A program made the translations under genes and the position numbers. The notes beneath the pieces were generated by a model, which did not search any database, had not been told where the DNA came from, and saw only the letters and a program-made list of their open reading frames with translations. DNA of 64,000 nucleotides from Ensifer sp. IC4062 (lineage in GTDB: Bacteria; Pseudomonadota; Alphaproteobacteria; Rhizobiales; Rhizobiaceae): positions 90,513 through 154,512 of the forward strand of contig NZ_JADYVD010000011.1 in assembly GCF_020193575.1 (NCBI RefSeq), in the 5' to 3' direction. This document shows positions 43,420 to 52,810 of this stretch, piece after piece. Within the stretch, counting starts at the first letter, position 1; each line of letters begins with the position of its first letter.

Positions 43420-44899
43420 CGTTTCCCTCGGCGATCCATTGCCGGAGCTCCTTGGTGGCGATCTTGCCGGAGGCCGTCATCGGCATGTGGCGGCAGAGCC
43501 AGATCTTGCGCGGATGCTTGTAGCGCGGCAGGGCGGCAGCAAGATGACGTTCGAGTGCAAGACGGTCGAAAGCCTCGCCGCGCGGCTGGATGATGGCTGC
43601 AAGCTCGCTGCCGAGGTCGGGGTGGTCGAGACCCAGGACCTGGACGGCGCTCACCTCGTCGGCGGCCGTGATAACGGCTTCGACCTCGGAGGGATAAATG
43701 TTGTTGCCGCCCGAGAGCACCATGCCTCCGGTACGGCCGATCAAATGCAGTGTGCCGTCGGGGTCGAGGAAGCCGAGATCGCCGACCGTCGCGAGATCGC
43801 CGTGCCGACCAAATCCTGCGCCATCGCCGCCCGCAACATAGCCATCGGAAATGAGCGCGCTTTCGACGAAGATGGTGCCGGTCTCGCCCGCCGGGAGACG
43901 GTTTCCCGCCTCGTCGAGAATTTGGAGTCGCACGCCGGGAAAGGCCTTGCCGACGGCCGTCGGCGTGTGATTGTCCGCTGCGCCGGCGACGGTAATGAAG
44001 CCGAGCTCGGATGCGCCGTAGTACTCGAGGATGCGCGCCTCCGGAAAGGCAAGGCGCGCGACCTTCCGGTCCGCGGGCGTGAGCTTGGCGCCGGCGACGG
44101 TAATCGTTTCGACCGAAGGCAGAGTGGTCGAGCCTCGCACCTGTTCGCAGAGCCGCCGCAGCATCGTCGGCACCAGGACGATCCGTTTGACCTCTCTGGT
44201 CGCGATCGTCGCCACGGCTTGCCGGGGGTCGAAATGGCGGGCACCAATGAATTCGGCGCCTGCCTTCAAGCTTTCGGCGAGCGCGTAGAGCGTCAGTCCG
44301 TGGGCAAGCGGCCCCGGGGCATAGGTTGTCGTTTCGGCCCCGAGCCCGAAAAAGTTCTGGCCGGTTTCGAGGCTGAGACGCCAGGAGCGGCGATCGCGGA
44401 AGATTGCTTTCGCTTCTCCCGTCGTGCCCGACGTGAAGACGATGAGGAAAGGTTCGCCGCCGTGGCCGACAGGGAGGGAGCGAGGACCATCGGCCGCGGT
44501 GTCAATGAGAGCGCTTTCGCCCGCCGCTGGCTGTTCGAGCCGAAGCGCATCGCCCTCCGGATGGACGACGATGTCGGGCCGCAGCTGCTCGATCATCCGC
44601 CGGCGTATCGGCTCCGGCAGATGCGGATCGATGAGCGCGGCGCAATTGCCGCCGGCCGTTGCGGCGATGAAGGCAGCAGCAAAGAGCGGGTGATTGCCGG
44701 TTTGGAGCGCGATCAGCCGCGCACGGCCCGAAAGAATGCTGCCACCCGCCTCGGCTGATGACCGCTGTTCGATCTCGCGGAGGATGCGGCCCGCGTCGGC
44801 GGCAAGTTGTTCGAAAGAGGAGACCCGGTCGTCTATGCGGAAGGCCAGACCATGCGGGCGATTACCCGCATGGCTCATGATTGCTTCGGCGAGCGGCAT
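43397..44899 (-). CDS. Acyl-CoA synthetase / AMP-dependent ligase
   Basis: A 500-residue adenylate-forming ligase that activates a carboxylic acid to its acyl-CoA through an acyl-AMP. The AMP-binding motif is LIVFTSGTTGEAKAI, then YYGASELGF, the motif near GDLATVGDLGFLDPDGTLHLIGR, and the C-terminal lysine in MTASGKIATKEL. The substrate acid is unknown. It starts at 44899, four bases after the bioY stop, and the thiolase overlaps its end, so all five genes look like one operon. In context a fatty or dicarboxylic acid linked to biotin precursor metabolism is possible. Confidence 0.88.
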   Translation of the reverse strand: MPLAEAIMSHAGNRPHGLAFRIDDRVSSFEQLAADAGRILREIEQRSSAEAGGSILSGRARLIALQTGNHPLFAAAFIAATAGGNCAALIDPHLPEPIRRRMIEQLRPDIVVHPEGDALRLEQPAAGESALIDTAADGPRSLPVGHGGEPFLIVFTSGTTGEAKAIFRDRRSWRLSLETGQNFFGLGAETTTYAPGPLAHGLTLYALAESLKAGAEFIGARHFDPRQAVATIATREVKRIVLVPTMLRRLCEQVRGSTTLPSVETITVAGAKLTPADRKVARLAFPEARILEYYGASELGFITVAGAADNHTPTAVGKAFPGVRLQILDEAGNRLPAGETGTIFVESALISDGYVAGGDGAGFGRHGDLATVGDLGFLDPDGTLHLIGRTGGMVLSGGNNIYPSEVEAVITAADEVSAVQVLGLDHPDLGSELAAIIQPRGEAFDRLALERHLAAALPRYKHPRKIWLCRHMPMTASGKIATKELRQWIAEGNGALERLV

Positions 44900-44903
44900 T
44901 GGT

Positions 44904-45467
44904 TCAGGCGCGGGCCGGCAGCAGCGGATAGCCGGCATAGACGGCGCGGGCGGCAAGCGTCGCGATCGCCGCCTTCAGAAGATCGCCGGGAATGAAGGCG
45001 AGCGAACCTGTCGCGGCTGCGAGCAACGGCGTGCCGGTGACGGTGGACAGCCATGGCACCCCGATCCCGTAGAGGACGATGATGCCGCCGACGACCGAGG
45101 CAAGGAAGAATCCGCCGAACTGACGGCTTTCCGGCTGGCCCTCATGGATGAAGCGTTCGGCGATGATGCCCGTGACATAGGCGGCGACCGCCCAGCCAAG
45201 GATGAAGCCGCCCGAAGGTCCAGCCAGAACAGCGAGCCCGCCGCGTCCGCCGGAAAGCACGGGGAGGCCGATGGCGACCAGGAGGACGAACAGGAGGAAG
45301 GAGAGCGCCCCGCGTTTTGCGCCGATGATGCAGCCGGCGAGCATCACGCCCATCGACTGCGCCGTGATCGGAACAGGGATGAAACCGAGCGTGATCGGCG
45401 GGATGAGGCCAAGTACGACGACGATCGCGGCGAAAAGCGCGATGAGGACGAGATCTCTGGTGTTCAT
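44904..45467 (-). CDS. bioY: Biotin transporter, substrate-binding (S) component
   Basis: A 187-residue integral membrane protein with about six helices, the biotin-specific S-component of the ECF transporter BioMNY. Typical BioY blocks are IPPITLGFIPVPITAQSMGVMLAGCIIGAKRGALS and GGRGGLAVLAGPSGGFILGW. It is third in the minus-strand operon after bioM and bioN (32 bases from bioN) and is followed by the acyl-CoA ligase. Start ATG 45467. Confidence 0.93.
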   Translation of the reverse strand: MNTRDLVLIALFAAIVVVLGLIPPITLGFIPVPITAQSMGVMLAGCIIGAKRGALSFLLFVLLVAIGLPVLSGGRGGLAVLAGPSGGFILGWAVAAYVTGIIAERFIHEGQPESRQFGGFFLASVVGGIIVLYGIGVPWLSTVTGTPLLAAATGSLAFIPGDLLKAAIATLAARAVYAGYPLLPARA

Positions 45468-45499
45468 GTGGTCCTACCCTTTTATTAGAAAGCGCGAAT

Positions 45500-46105
45500 T
45501 TATTGGCGCCGAAATCCGCGAGCGTCAATGGCTGCGGCAATCGTATCGGCATCTTTGAGCGTGAGGATGATAAGCGGCCCGATGATCGTCAGCGGTCGTA
45601 TCGGCAGGCCCCGCGCGCGATGCGCCTCGCGGATCGCCTCATAGCGGGCGAAAATGTCGGGAACGAAACGCAGCACGAGGCCAAGCGCCAGGCTGACGTC
45701 GGCGGCTTTGAGCAGGCCCATGCGCTCGAGCGGCTTCAGGAGGATCGTAATCTCGTCCATAAAGGCGCTGATTGTCGTCGTCGCCGTAACCGCGGCCGCG
45801 AAGAACACGAGCGCCATCAGCCGCAGAACCAGCGCGCCGACTTCGTTCAGGGGGAGAAGAAAGAGGTTGACAACAGCGAGGAAGAGGATTGTGAAGAAAA
45901 CGAAACCGACGCGCGCGAGCGCCTGCCGCAACGTCAGGCCGAGCGAGAAGTAGATCCATCCAGAGAGCAGGAAAGCCGGCGCAAGCAGGTAGAGCGATTG
46001 CGTCGCGAAGAGCGAGAGGCTGAGAAGCAGGAGCGAAATGAGTTTCGCGCGCACCGGCAGGCGGTGAAACCAGCTTCTGCCCTCCACATAGAGGCTCGTC
46101 AGCAT
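45500..46105 (-). CDS. bioN: Biotin ECF transporter transmembrane (T) component
   Basis: A 201-residue membrane protein, the T-component that couples the ATPase to BioY. Several hydrophobic helices fill the N-terminal 150 residues, and the cytoplasmic coupling helix motif EAHRARGL (A-x-x-A-R-G type) precedes the C-terminus. Start ATG 46105 overlaps the bioM stop by 7 bases. Confidence 0.9.
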   Translation of the reverse strand: MLTSLYVEGRSWFHRLPVRAKLISLLLLSLSLFATQSLYLLAPAFLLSGWIYFSLGLTLRQALARVGFVFFTILFLAVVNLFLLPLNEVGALVLRLMALVFFAAAVTATTTISAFMDEITILLKPLERMGLLKAADVSLALGLVLRFVPDIFARYEAIREAHRARGLPIRPLTIIGPLIILTLKDADTIAAAIDARGFRRQ

Positions 46106-46779
46106 CCGGCGACCTCGTGATAGCGCCGGATCGTTTCGGCGGGTCTGCCATCGGCAAGCAGCCGGCCCTCGTGGAAGAGCAGCAGCCTTTCCACGCCTTC
46201 GACGAGCGCCAGATCATGGGTGATGACGATGGTATCTTCGTCGAGCGTATCGATCGTGTCGGCGACCATGCGGCGGTTGCGGAGGTCGAGCTGGTTCGTC
46301 GGTTCGTCGAGGATCAGGATCCTTGGCCCGGTGACGACGACGCTCGCCATGGCGACAAGTTGCGTTTCGCCACCCGAAAGCTCATGCACACGACGCCGGG
46401 CAAGGTGGGTCACGCCGAAGCGCGTCAGCGCCGCCTCGGTGCGTGCGGCGATTTCGTGCTGAGGCAAGCCGCGATTCTTCAGTCCGAATGCGATATCGTC
46501 GGAGACGATCGGCATGATAAGCTGGTGCTGCGGGTTCTGGAAGATGAAGCCTGCCTCGGCGAGGACGGCCTTATCGTCCTTGCGAGTATCGAGTCCGTTG
46601 ACCACCACGCGGCCCGTGGTCGGCTTGACGAGCCCGTTGATTAGCCGCGCGAAGGTCGTCTTGCCGGAGCCATTGAGGCCAATGATGCCGATGCGGCGCT
46701 CGTCAAGGGCGAGTGTGAGGGGATGGAGCGCGACCCGTTCGCCGAAGCTGACCGAGCAATCGGTAAAGCGAATATCCAA
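46099..46779 (-). CDS. bioM: Biotin ECF transporter ATPase
   Basis: A 226-residue ABC ATPase that powers biotin uptake. Walker A is GLNGSGKTTF, the Q-loop is in FIFQNPQHQLIMP, the signature is LSGGETQLVAMA, Walker B is RILILDEPTNQLD, and the switch His is in IVITHDLALV. The start is a TTG at 46779 with GAGG about 8 bases upstream. It opens the bioM-bioN-bioY-ligase-thiolase operon and is divergent from the YcaQ-like gene, with 119 bases between. Confidence 0.93.
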   Translation of the reverse strand: MDIRFTDCSVSFGERVALHPLTLALDERRIGIIGLNGSGKTTFARLINGLVKPTTGRVVVNGLDTRKDDKAVLAEAGFIFQNPQHQLIMPIVSDDIAFGLKNRGLPQHEIAARTEAALTRFGVTHLARRRVHELSGGETQLVAMASVVVTGPRILILDEPTNQLDLRNRRMVADTIDTLDEDTIVITHDLALVEGVERLLLFHEGRLLADGRPAETIRRYHEVAGC

Positions 46780-46898
46780 GCCTTGTCCCTCGCGGTTTGC
46801 GTGGTGGCTCTATAGGCAAGTCGATCGGGAAGGGCAATGCAGCTGGCCTTTGCACCACGCATTTCAAAAATGGGAATAAAAGCCTACTCTTGCAAACC

Positions 46899-48098
46899 AT
46901 GACGATTCGCCTCTCCAATCGCGATGCCCGGCGCATCTTTCTCAGAAAACAGGGCCTCACCGCCGCGCCGCAGCGCGCGCTCGGCAAGGACGGGCTGTTG
47001 AAGCTCATCCGCGACCTCGGTTTCATCCAGGTCGACAGCATCCAGACGGTCGAGCGTGCTCATCACCAGATCCTTTTCTCCCGCAACCAGACCTATCGTC
47101 GCGAACATCTGACTGAATTGCTGGAAAAGGACGGCGAGCTCTTCGAACACTGGACCCATGACGCCTCCATCATTCCGAGCGCCTTCTTCATCTACTGGAA
47201 GCATCGCTTCAAATGGGAAAGTGAAACGCTGCGCGAGCGCTGGATCAAATGGCGGGGCGAGGGGTTCGACGACGGTTGCGAGGAAACCTACGAACGCATC
47301 GTCAGCGACGGCGCGGTGATGGCGCGCGATCTGAAGGTGGACGGCCACGTATCCGGCGGCTGGTGGAACTGGCATCCGTCGAAGACAGCGCTCGAGGTGC
47401 TGTGGCGCCAGGGCAGGCTGGCGATCGCCCGGCGGGAGAACTTCCAGAAGGTCTATGATCTTACGGAGCGCGTCATTCCTCCGCACCACTATGAAGGAGA
47501 GGTGAGCCACGCGGAGTTCGTCGACTGGGCCTGCCGCAGTGCTCTCGATCGGCTGGGCTTCGCGACCCACGGAGAGATCGCCGCCTTCTGGGATTTGGTG
47601 TCGCCTGACGAGGCGAAAGCCTGGGTCGCCGCGCATCGTGACGAGCTTTCAGACGTCCTGATAGAATCCGCCAACGGCGGCAAGCCACGGCCGTCCTATG
47701 CCTTTGTGGGATTCCCCGACAATCTCGGCGACATTCCCGAACCGCCGGGGCGCATTCGCGTGCTCAGTCCGTTCGATCCGTTGCTGCGCGATCGCAATCG
47801 GACCGAGCGTCTTTTCGGCTTCTTCTATCGTATCGAGGTTTTTGTGCCGGAGGCGAAGCGGGAATACGGCTATTACGTTTTCCCGTTGATCGAACGCGAC
47901 CGTTTGATCGGCCGCATCGACATGAAAGCAGACCGAAAGCTCGGGCGCCTCGATGTCCGACGCCTCTGGCTGGAGCCGGGTGTCAGGGCTTCGTCCGGCC
48001 GCATGGAAAAGCTGGGCTCCGAGCTCGACCGCATCGCCCGGTTCACCGGCGTCGAAGAGATCAACCTTCTCGAAGGCTGGAACGCACCGTTTTCCTGA
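46899..48098 (+). CDS. YcaQ-like winged-helix DNA glycosylase
   Basis: A 399-residue protein of the HTH_42/YcaQ family, whose E. coli member unhooks interstrand DNA crosslinks. Matching blocks are IQVDSIQTVERAHHQILFSRNQTYR, EHWTHDASIIPSAFFIYWKHR, and near the C-terminus LSPFDPLLRDRNRTERLFGFFYRIEVFVPEAKREYGYYVFP. The proposed catalytic QxD segment falls in FIQVDSIQ. The start ATG 46899 gives MTIRLSNRDARRIFLRKQGL; the frame is open to 46797. Confidence 0.85.
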   Translation: MTIRLSNRDARRIFLRKQGLTAAPQRALGKDGLLKLIRDLGFIQVDSIQTVERAHHQILFSRNQTYRREHLTELLEKDGELFEHWTHDASIIPSAFFIYWKHRFKWESETLRERWIKWRGEGFDDGCEETYERIVSDGAVMARDLKVDGHVSGGWWNWHPSKTALEVLWRQGRLAIARRENFQKVYDLTERVIPPHHYEGEVSHAEFVDWACRSALDRLGFATHGEIAAFWDLVSPDEAKAWVAAHRDELSDVLIESANGGKPRPSYAFVGFPDNLGDIPEPPGRIRVLSPFDPLLRDRNRTERLFGFFYRIEVFVPEAKREYGYYVFPLIERDRLIGRIDMKADRKLGRLDVRRLWLEPGVRASSGRMEKLGSELDRIARFTGVEEINLLEGWNAPFS

Positions 48099-48141
48099 GA
48101 ATTTCCTTGGCTTGCGGGCCCTTGCTTCCTAAATGGAGGGC

Positions 48142-48245
48142 ATACAGCGCCGCGCGTCTTATCAGACGCGCAAAGGACGCCGTACCACTTTGAATTACTG
48201 CATGGTCTTATCCTTAAATCGGCTACGATGAAGGAAACATGCAGT
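48142..48245 (+). repeat. R1 intergenic repeat, copy d
   Basis: It has the same blocks as copy b: ACAGCGCCGCGCGTCTTATCAGACGCGCAAAGGACGC, TTTGAATTACTGCATGGTCTTATCCTTAAATCGGCTACGATGAAGGAAACATGCAGT. Here it lies wholly in intergenic DNA between the YcaQ-like gene and tldD, ending 31 bases before the tldD start. Confidence 0.9.
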
Positions 48246-48275
48246 GGGACCTCGAACCAGCGGGAGCGGACGACC

Positions 48276-49691
48276 ATGAACACCGATCTGATAGGCCTCT
48301 TCGATGCGGACGAGGCCACGGTCCGCAAGGTTCTGTCCGAGACGCTTTCCGGTGCAGATGACGGCGAGCTCTTTCTGGAGCATGCGCAAGCCGAGGTCCT
48401 CTCCTTCGACAACGGACGCCTCAAGGGTGGCAGCTTCAACACCGACCAGGGTTTCGGCCTGCGCGCTGTCGCCGGTGAGTCGGTCGGCTACGCGCATGCC
48501 GGCGAATTGTCGCTTGCCGCCCTGCGCAGGGCGGCGGACGCGGTTGGCCAGGTGACGCGCGGCTACGCCGGGTCCTATGCCGCGGCCCCTCAGCGCACCA
48601 ACAAGAAACTATACGGCGACGAAAATCCGATCGGCGAACCGAGCTTCGAGGCGAAGGTCGCCTTCCTTCAGGAGGTCGACGCCTATCTGCGTGCCAAGGA
48701 TGCGAAGGTCAGGCAGGTGACCGCTTCGATCTCGGCAAGCTGGCAGGTGGTCGACATCCTACGGGCCGACGGTCACCGCGTCCACGACGTGAGGCCGATG
48801 ACCCGTATCAACTTCTCCGTTGTCGTTGGCGATGGCGATCGGCAGGAAACGGGGTCGTTCGGCACCGGCGGGCGCCGCGGGTTTGGTGATTTTGTTGCGG
48901 AAGAGAACTGGAAGCGTGGTGCCGACGAAGCGTTGCGCCAGGCGCTCGTCAACCTCGAAGCCATCGATGCCCCCGCGGGTACGATGGACGTGGTGCTGGC
49001 CTCCGGCTGGCCCGGCGTCATGCTGCATGAAGCGGTCGGCCATGGGCTCGAGGGCGATTTCAATCGCAAGAAGACGTCCGCTTTTGCGGGGCTCCTGGGC
49101 GAGCAGGTGGCGGCCAAGGGGGTCACCGTTGTCGACGACGGCACGATCGAAGCGCGGCGCGGCTCGATCTCGGTCGATGATGAGGGCACCCCGTCAGGCT
49201 ACAATGTCCTGATCGAAGACGGCAAATTGGTCGGGTATATGCAGGATCGCCAGAATGCGCGGCTGATGGGCATGAAGGCTACCGGCAATGGCCGCCGGCA
49301 GGGCTACGCGCATGTGCCGATGCCCCGCATGACCAACACGTACATGCTTTCCGGCGACCGCACCCCCGAGGAAATCATTGCCTCGGTCAAGAAGGGCATC
49401 TACGCCGTCTCTTTCGGCGGCGGTCAGGTGGACATCACCTCCGGCAAGTTCGTCTTCGGCTGCACGGAGGCCTATTTGATCGAGAACGGCAAGGTCGGCG
49501 CTCCCGTCAAGGGGGCGATGCTGATCGGCAACGGGCCCGACGCGATGAAGCGGGTGACGATGGTCGGCAACGACACGAAGCTCGATACTGGTATCGGCAA
49601 TTGCGGAAAGGCCGGCCAATGGGTGCCCGTCGGCGTCGGCCAACCGCACCTCCGGATGGATCAGATCACCGTCGGCGGCACGCAGGCTTGA
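48276..49691 (+). CDS. tldD: TldD-family metalloprotease
   Basis: A 471-residue cytoplasmic zinc protease; with TldE it processes peptides such as the microcin B17 precursor and CcdA. The metal motif is HEAVGHGLEGDFNRKKTSAF, with the H-E-x-x-x-H arrangement of TldD. The C-terminal blocks MPRMTNTYMLSGDRTPEEIIASVKKGIYAVSFGGGQVDITSGKFVFGCTEAYLIENGKVGAPVKGAMLIGNG are the hallmark of the family. GGAG lies 9 bases before ATG 48276. No tldE partner lies in the window. Confidence 0.95.
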   Translation: MNTDLIGLFDADEATVRKVLSETLSGADDGELFLEHAQAEVLSFDNGRLKGGSFNTDQGFGLRAVAGESVGYAHAGELSLAALRRAADAVGQVTRGYAGSYAAAPQRTNKKLYGDENPIGEPSFEAKVAFLQEVDAYLRAKDAKVRQVTASISASWQVVDILRADGHRVHDVRPMTRINFSVVVGDGDRQETGSFGTGGRRGFGDFVAEENWKRGADEALRQALVNLEAIDAPAGTMDVVLASGWPGVMLHEAVGHGLEGDFNRKKTSAFAGLLGEQVAAKGVTVVDDGTIEARRGSISVDDEGTPSGYNVLIEDGKLVGYMQDRQNARLMGMKATGNGRRQGYAHVPMPRMTNTYMLSGDRTPEEIIASVKKGIYAVSFGGGQVDITSGKFVFGCTEAYLIENGKVGAPVKGAMLIGNGPDAMKRVTMVGNDTKLDTGIGNCGKAGQWVPVGVGQPHLRMDQITVGGTQA

Positions 49692-49724
49692 GTGAAGGGC
49701 CGGCTGAGGGATGAGGACGACGCC

Positions 49725-50240
49725 ATGACCGATCAGGCAGGTGGAGAGGTGGAAATCCGGCGCTTTGCAGGGGCGGACGAACAGGGCGTCATCGACGTCG
49801 TTTTGCCGATCCAGCGCGATGAATTCGGCATTGCAATCACCATCGACGATCAACCGGATCTGCGCTCGATCGCCGACTTCTATCAGAGCGGGATCGGCGA
49901 TTTCTGGGTTGCCACCGTGGGCGATCGGGTCGTCGGTACCCTTGGACTCAAGGATATCGGCGGTTCTCAAGCGGCAATCCGCAAGATGTTCGTCGCTCCG
50001 GATGTTCGTGGCCGCAATCATGGCGTGGCGGCGCGCCTGCTCGAAAGCCTGCTTGCCCACGCCGAGCAACGGAAGATTGCAGCCCTCTTTCTCGGCACGA
50101 CGGACAAGTTCCTCGCCGCCCATCGTTTCTATGAGAAGAACGGGTTTGCCGAGATCGCGAAGGATGATCTGCCGGCTGGCTTTCCTGTCATGAGCGTCGA
50201 CACGAGATTCTACGTCCGCCGACTCGCGCTCGCCGCATAA
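49725..50240 (+). CDS. GNAT-family N-acetyltransferase
   Basis: A 171-residue GNAT fold protein. The acetyl-CoA-binding P-loop lies in FVAPDVRGRNHGVAARLLESLLAHAE, the canonical (Q/R)-x-x-G-x-(G/A) region, and LFLGTTDKFLAAHRFYEKNGFAEI forms the usual closing part. The substrate is unknown. The start ATG 49725 has GAGG 8 bases upstream; the frame extends back to 49692. It follows tldD by 33 bases and may be in its operon. Confidence 0.88.
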   Translation: MTDQAGGEVEIRRFAGADEQGVIDVVLPIQRDEFGIAITIDDQPDLRSIADFYQSGIGDFWVATVGDRVVGTLGLKDIGGSQAAIRKMFVAPDVRGRNHGVAARLLESLLAHAEQRKIAALFLGTTDKFLAAHRFYEKNGFAEIAKDDLPAGFPVMSVDTRFYVRRLALAA

Positions 50241-50282
50241 TTTTGCGTCGCGCAAAATTCGCTTTCGAGGCTCCGGGGCAAG

Positions 50283-51539
50283 TTAACCGCGGTCAGGTAG
50301 CAGCGTGCAATCGTAGGATCGCTTCCTGAGGACGGCGCAGGCGGAATTGGCCGCCTCGCGGCTGGCGAAGCCGATGAAGCGCGCTTGATATTGCTTGGCG
50401 CTGCCGGTGCCGGACACTTCCGTGTGAGGGGAGGCGCCGAGCAGGACTGCGCCACCGGCCGATTGCGCTTCGACCAGAATCTTCTTGGCGCCCTCCGCCG
50501 TTGCGGCGGTGGAAATCTGAATCTGCCAGTGGCCATTGGCGGTTGCTGTTACGCTTGCGCTGCCGTCGACGGTCGTAGGGCCGTCCGACGGCATCACTGG
50601 TGCGGTGGATGCCGCAATGGCCGACGCGAGGCCGCTTTCGCTCTGCCGCGCGGTATCGGCATAGGATAGCCGGACGCCCGGCAGTCCAGCCACTTCAACG
50701 GCGTCTTGCGAATTCGTCGCGGCCACCAGCCGGCTGCCGGCGGGCGCTGCCGCCCTGCCCAAATGCTGGTCGAGCAGGGAAGCCATCTTGTCGTCCCGGC
50801 CCTTCGCCGACCGGCCGCCAAGCACCACGCCGATGACACGGCGATTGCCATCCCTGACAGCGCTCACAATGTTGTAGCCGGATGCATTCGTGTAGCCGGT
50901 CTTGATGCCGTCCATGCCCGCGTATCGATACATCAGGTTATTATGGCCGCGGATCGTGCGCCCGCGAAAGGTGAAGCCCTGGGCCGCAAACATGCGGTAC
51001 TCGCCCGGAAAGTCCCTCATGAGCGCAATCGCAAGCCGCGCCATATCGCGCGCTGTCGTCACTTGCTCGCGCGCCGGCAATCCAGAAGCGTTGACGAAAT
51101 TCGTGCGGGTCATGCCCAGCCGTCGCGCTTTTGCGTTCATCATCTGCGCGAAGCCGGCTTCCGAGCCCCCGAGCGCTTCGGCCACCGCCGCCGCCGCATC
51201 ATTGGCGGAGCGAACGATCATACCGTAGACAGCCTCCTGCACTGTGATCGTATCGCCGGGCTTGACGCCGAGCTTGGTCGGCGGTTTGCGCGCCGCCGTC
51301 GGCGACATCACCAGCGGGGTGCTCCAGCCTATCTTGCCCCGATGCAGCGCCTCGAAGGTCAAGTAGAGCGTCATCATCTTCGTCAGCGACGCTGGGTGGT
51401 TGAGCGTGTCGGCATTCTCGGCCTCAAGAACTCTGCCTGTCCGTGCATCAAGAACGAGAGATGCGCTGCCCGCCACCGCATGCGCGGCGCCGAACACGAA
51501 AGCGGCGATTACCACCAGGGCAAATCGGAAGCTCTTCAT
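50283..51539 (-). CDS. D-alanyl-D-alanine carboxypeptidase with C-terminal SPOR domain
   Basis: A 418-residue periplasmic serine peptidase (peptidase S11) that trims peptidoglycan stem peptides. Signal peptide MKSFRFALVVIAAFVFGAAHAVA. The three PBP motifs are S-x-x-K in NHPASLTKMM, SAN in IVRSANDAAAA and KTG in DGIKTGYTNASG. The C-terminal ~75 residues (WQIQISTAATAEGAKKILVEAQ to DCTLLP) form a SPOR peptidoglycan-binding domain that usually targets proteins to the division site. Start ATG 51539 has GAGAGGGG upstream. Confidence 0.92.
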   Translation of the reverse strand: MKSFRFALVVIAAFVFGAAHAVAGSASLVLDARTGRVLEAENADTLNHPASLTKMMTLYLTFEALHRGKIGWSTPLVMSPTAARKPPTKLGVKPGDTITVQEAVYGMIVRSANDAAAAVAEALGGSEAGFAQMMNAKARRLGMTRTNFVNASGLPAREQVTTARDMARLAIALMRDFPGEYRMFAAQGFTFRGRTIRGHNNLMYRYAGMDGIKTGYTNASGYNIVSAVRDGNRRVIGVVLGGRSAKGRDDKMASLLDQHLGRAAAPAGSRLVAATNSQDAVEVAGLPGVRLSYADTARQSESGLASAIAASTAPVMPSDGPTTVDGSASVTATANGHWQIQISTAATAEGAKKILVEAQSAGGAVLLGASPHTEVSGTGSAKQYQARFIGFASREAANSACAVLRKRSYDCTLLPDRG

Positions 51540-51742
51540 CGGATTTCCCCTCTCCAAAAGCACGCTCGTTGGGAACGGTGTTTCGCTTTGTGACAGGGTA
51601 GCCGCTCTGTTGCAATATCGAGGCGCAAAACCGCCTCTCAAAAAAGCGGAACGTTCGTGGCGAACGCCGCCCGAATTCAGCCAGGTTCAGTAAGGCTTAA
51701 CCGGACCGGCCTTAGTTTCCTCCTCGCAGGCAGGGTAACCGG

Positions 51743-52798
51743 ATGAAGCAGGACATCGCGCGGGTGGTCAGAAACCGAGTGAGGCGCGTCGCTATTGGCG
51801 GCGGGCTCGAAATCGCGCAACTGCTGGCGCGCTCCGGATTGATGGCAAGGGCGCGTGGACGCGGTGCGATCTTCACGCTGCACCATGTTCGGCCCAGGGG
51901 TCCGCGGGCCTTTGAGCCGAACGCCCACCTGGAAGTTACGCCGACGTTTCTCGAGGAAGCGATCCTGGCGCTGAAGCATGACGGTTATCGCTTCGTCGCG
52001 TTGCAGGATCTGGCGGAAAGCCTGGTTCCCGCCGATTCGCGGCCCGTCGCCTGCTTCACGCTTGACGACGGCTACCACAATAACCTTGATTATGCGCTAC
52101 CGGTTTTCGAGCAACACGGTGTGCCGTTCACTGTCTTCGTCACGGGCGGCTATGTCGATCGCACCCACACGCTCTGGTGGGAAACGCTTGCAGACATGCT
52201 GTCGACCGCGAACGATTTCCGCTTCGACTTCGGCTCCGGACCGGAGACCATGAGAGCCGCGAGCACCGCCGAAAAGCAGGCCGTCTTCGACCGCGTCTCC
52301 ACCTATGTACGACGCCACGACGAAGCAGGCGCCGTCGGCAAGCTGAACGCGCTGGCGCGTGCCCAGGGCATCGATCCCCTTGCGATCACCTCTCGTTTGA
52401 CGCTCGATGCCGCGGGGTTGCGTTCCTTGCTGCAAAGCCCGCTGGCTAGCCTCGGCGCGCATACGATCAGCCATCGCGCACTGGCGCGGCTGAGTGACGC
52501 GGAGGCTGAACGGGAGATGTCGGAATCTGCCGCGCGCGTCGAGGCCATCGCTGGCCGCTGGCCGACGACATTTGCCTATCCCTACGGCGACAGGCATGCC
52601 GTTTCGGAACGCGACCATCGTCTGGCTGAACGATTGGGCTTCACGGTGGCGGTGACGACACAACCCGCCACACTTTCAGCCGATACTGTTTCAGATGCAC
52701 ACGCGCTGCCGCGAATTTCGCTCAACGGCCATTACCAGAACCGCCGCCACGTCTCGGCTCTTGCTTCCGGAATTCCGTTTCGGTTGATGGCGGGATAA
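51743..52798 (+). CDS. Polysaccharide deacetylase (NodB-homology) protein
   Basis: A 351-residue carbohydrate esterase-4 protein. NodB motif 1 is FTLDDGYHNN, motif 2 the H-x-x-x-H in LGAHTISHRALARL, and motif 3 FAYPYGDRHAVSERDHRLAE. It removes acetyl groups from a sugar polymer, such as an exopolysaccharide or peptidoglycan. There is no clear signal peptide; the N-terminus is basic (QDIARVVRNRVRRVA), with a short hydrophobic part. Start ATG 51743. It converges with pdxH, with 12 bases between stops. Confidence 0.88.
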   Translation: MKQDIARVVRNRVRRVAIGGGLEIAQLLARSGLMARARGRGAIFTLHHVRPRGPRAFEPNAHLEVTPTFLEEAILALKHDGYRFVALQDLAESLVPADSRPVACFTLDDGYHNNLDYALPVFEQHGVPFTVFVTGGYVDRTHTLWWETLADMLSTANDFRFDFGSGPETMRAASTAEKQAVFDRVSTYVRRHDEAGAVGKLNALARAQGIDPLAITSRLTLDAAGLRSLLQSPLASLGAHTISHRALARLSDAEAEREMSESAARVEAIAGRWPTTFAYPYGDRHAVSERDHRLAERLGFTVAVTTQPATLSADTVSDAHALPRISLNGHYQNRRHVSALASGIPFRLMAG

Positions 52799-52810
52799 TC
52801 CGTCGGCCTA

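Noticed and set aside
46780..46898. BioR-type operator (TTATCTATAA-like) before bioM
   Set aside because: No convincing palindrome of this type was found in the 119-base region or before bioY.
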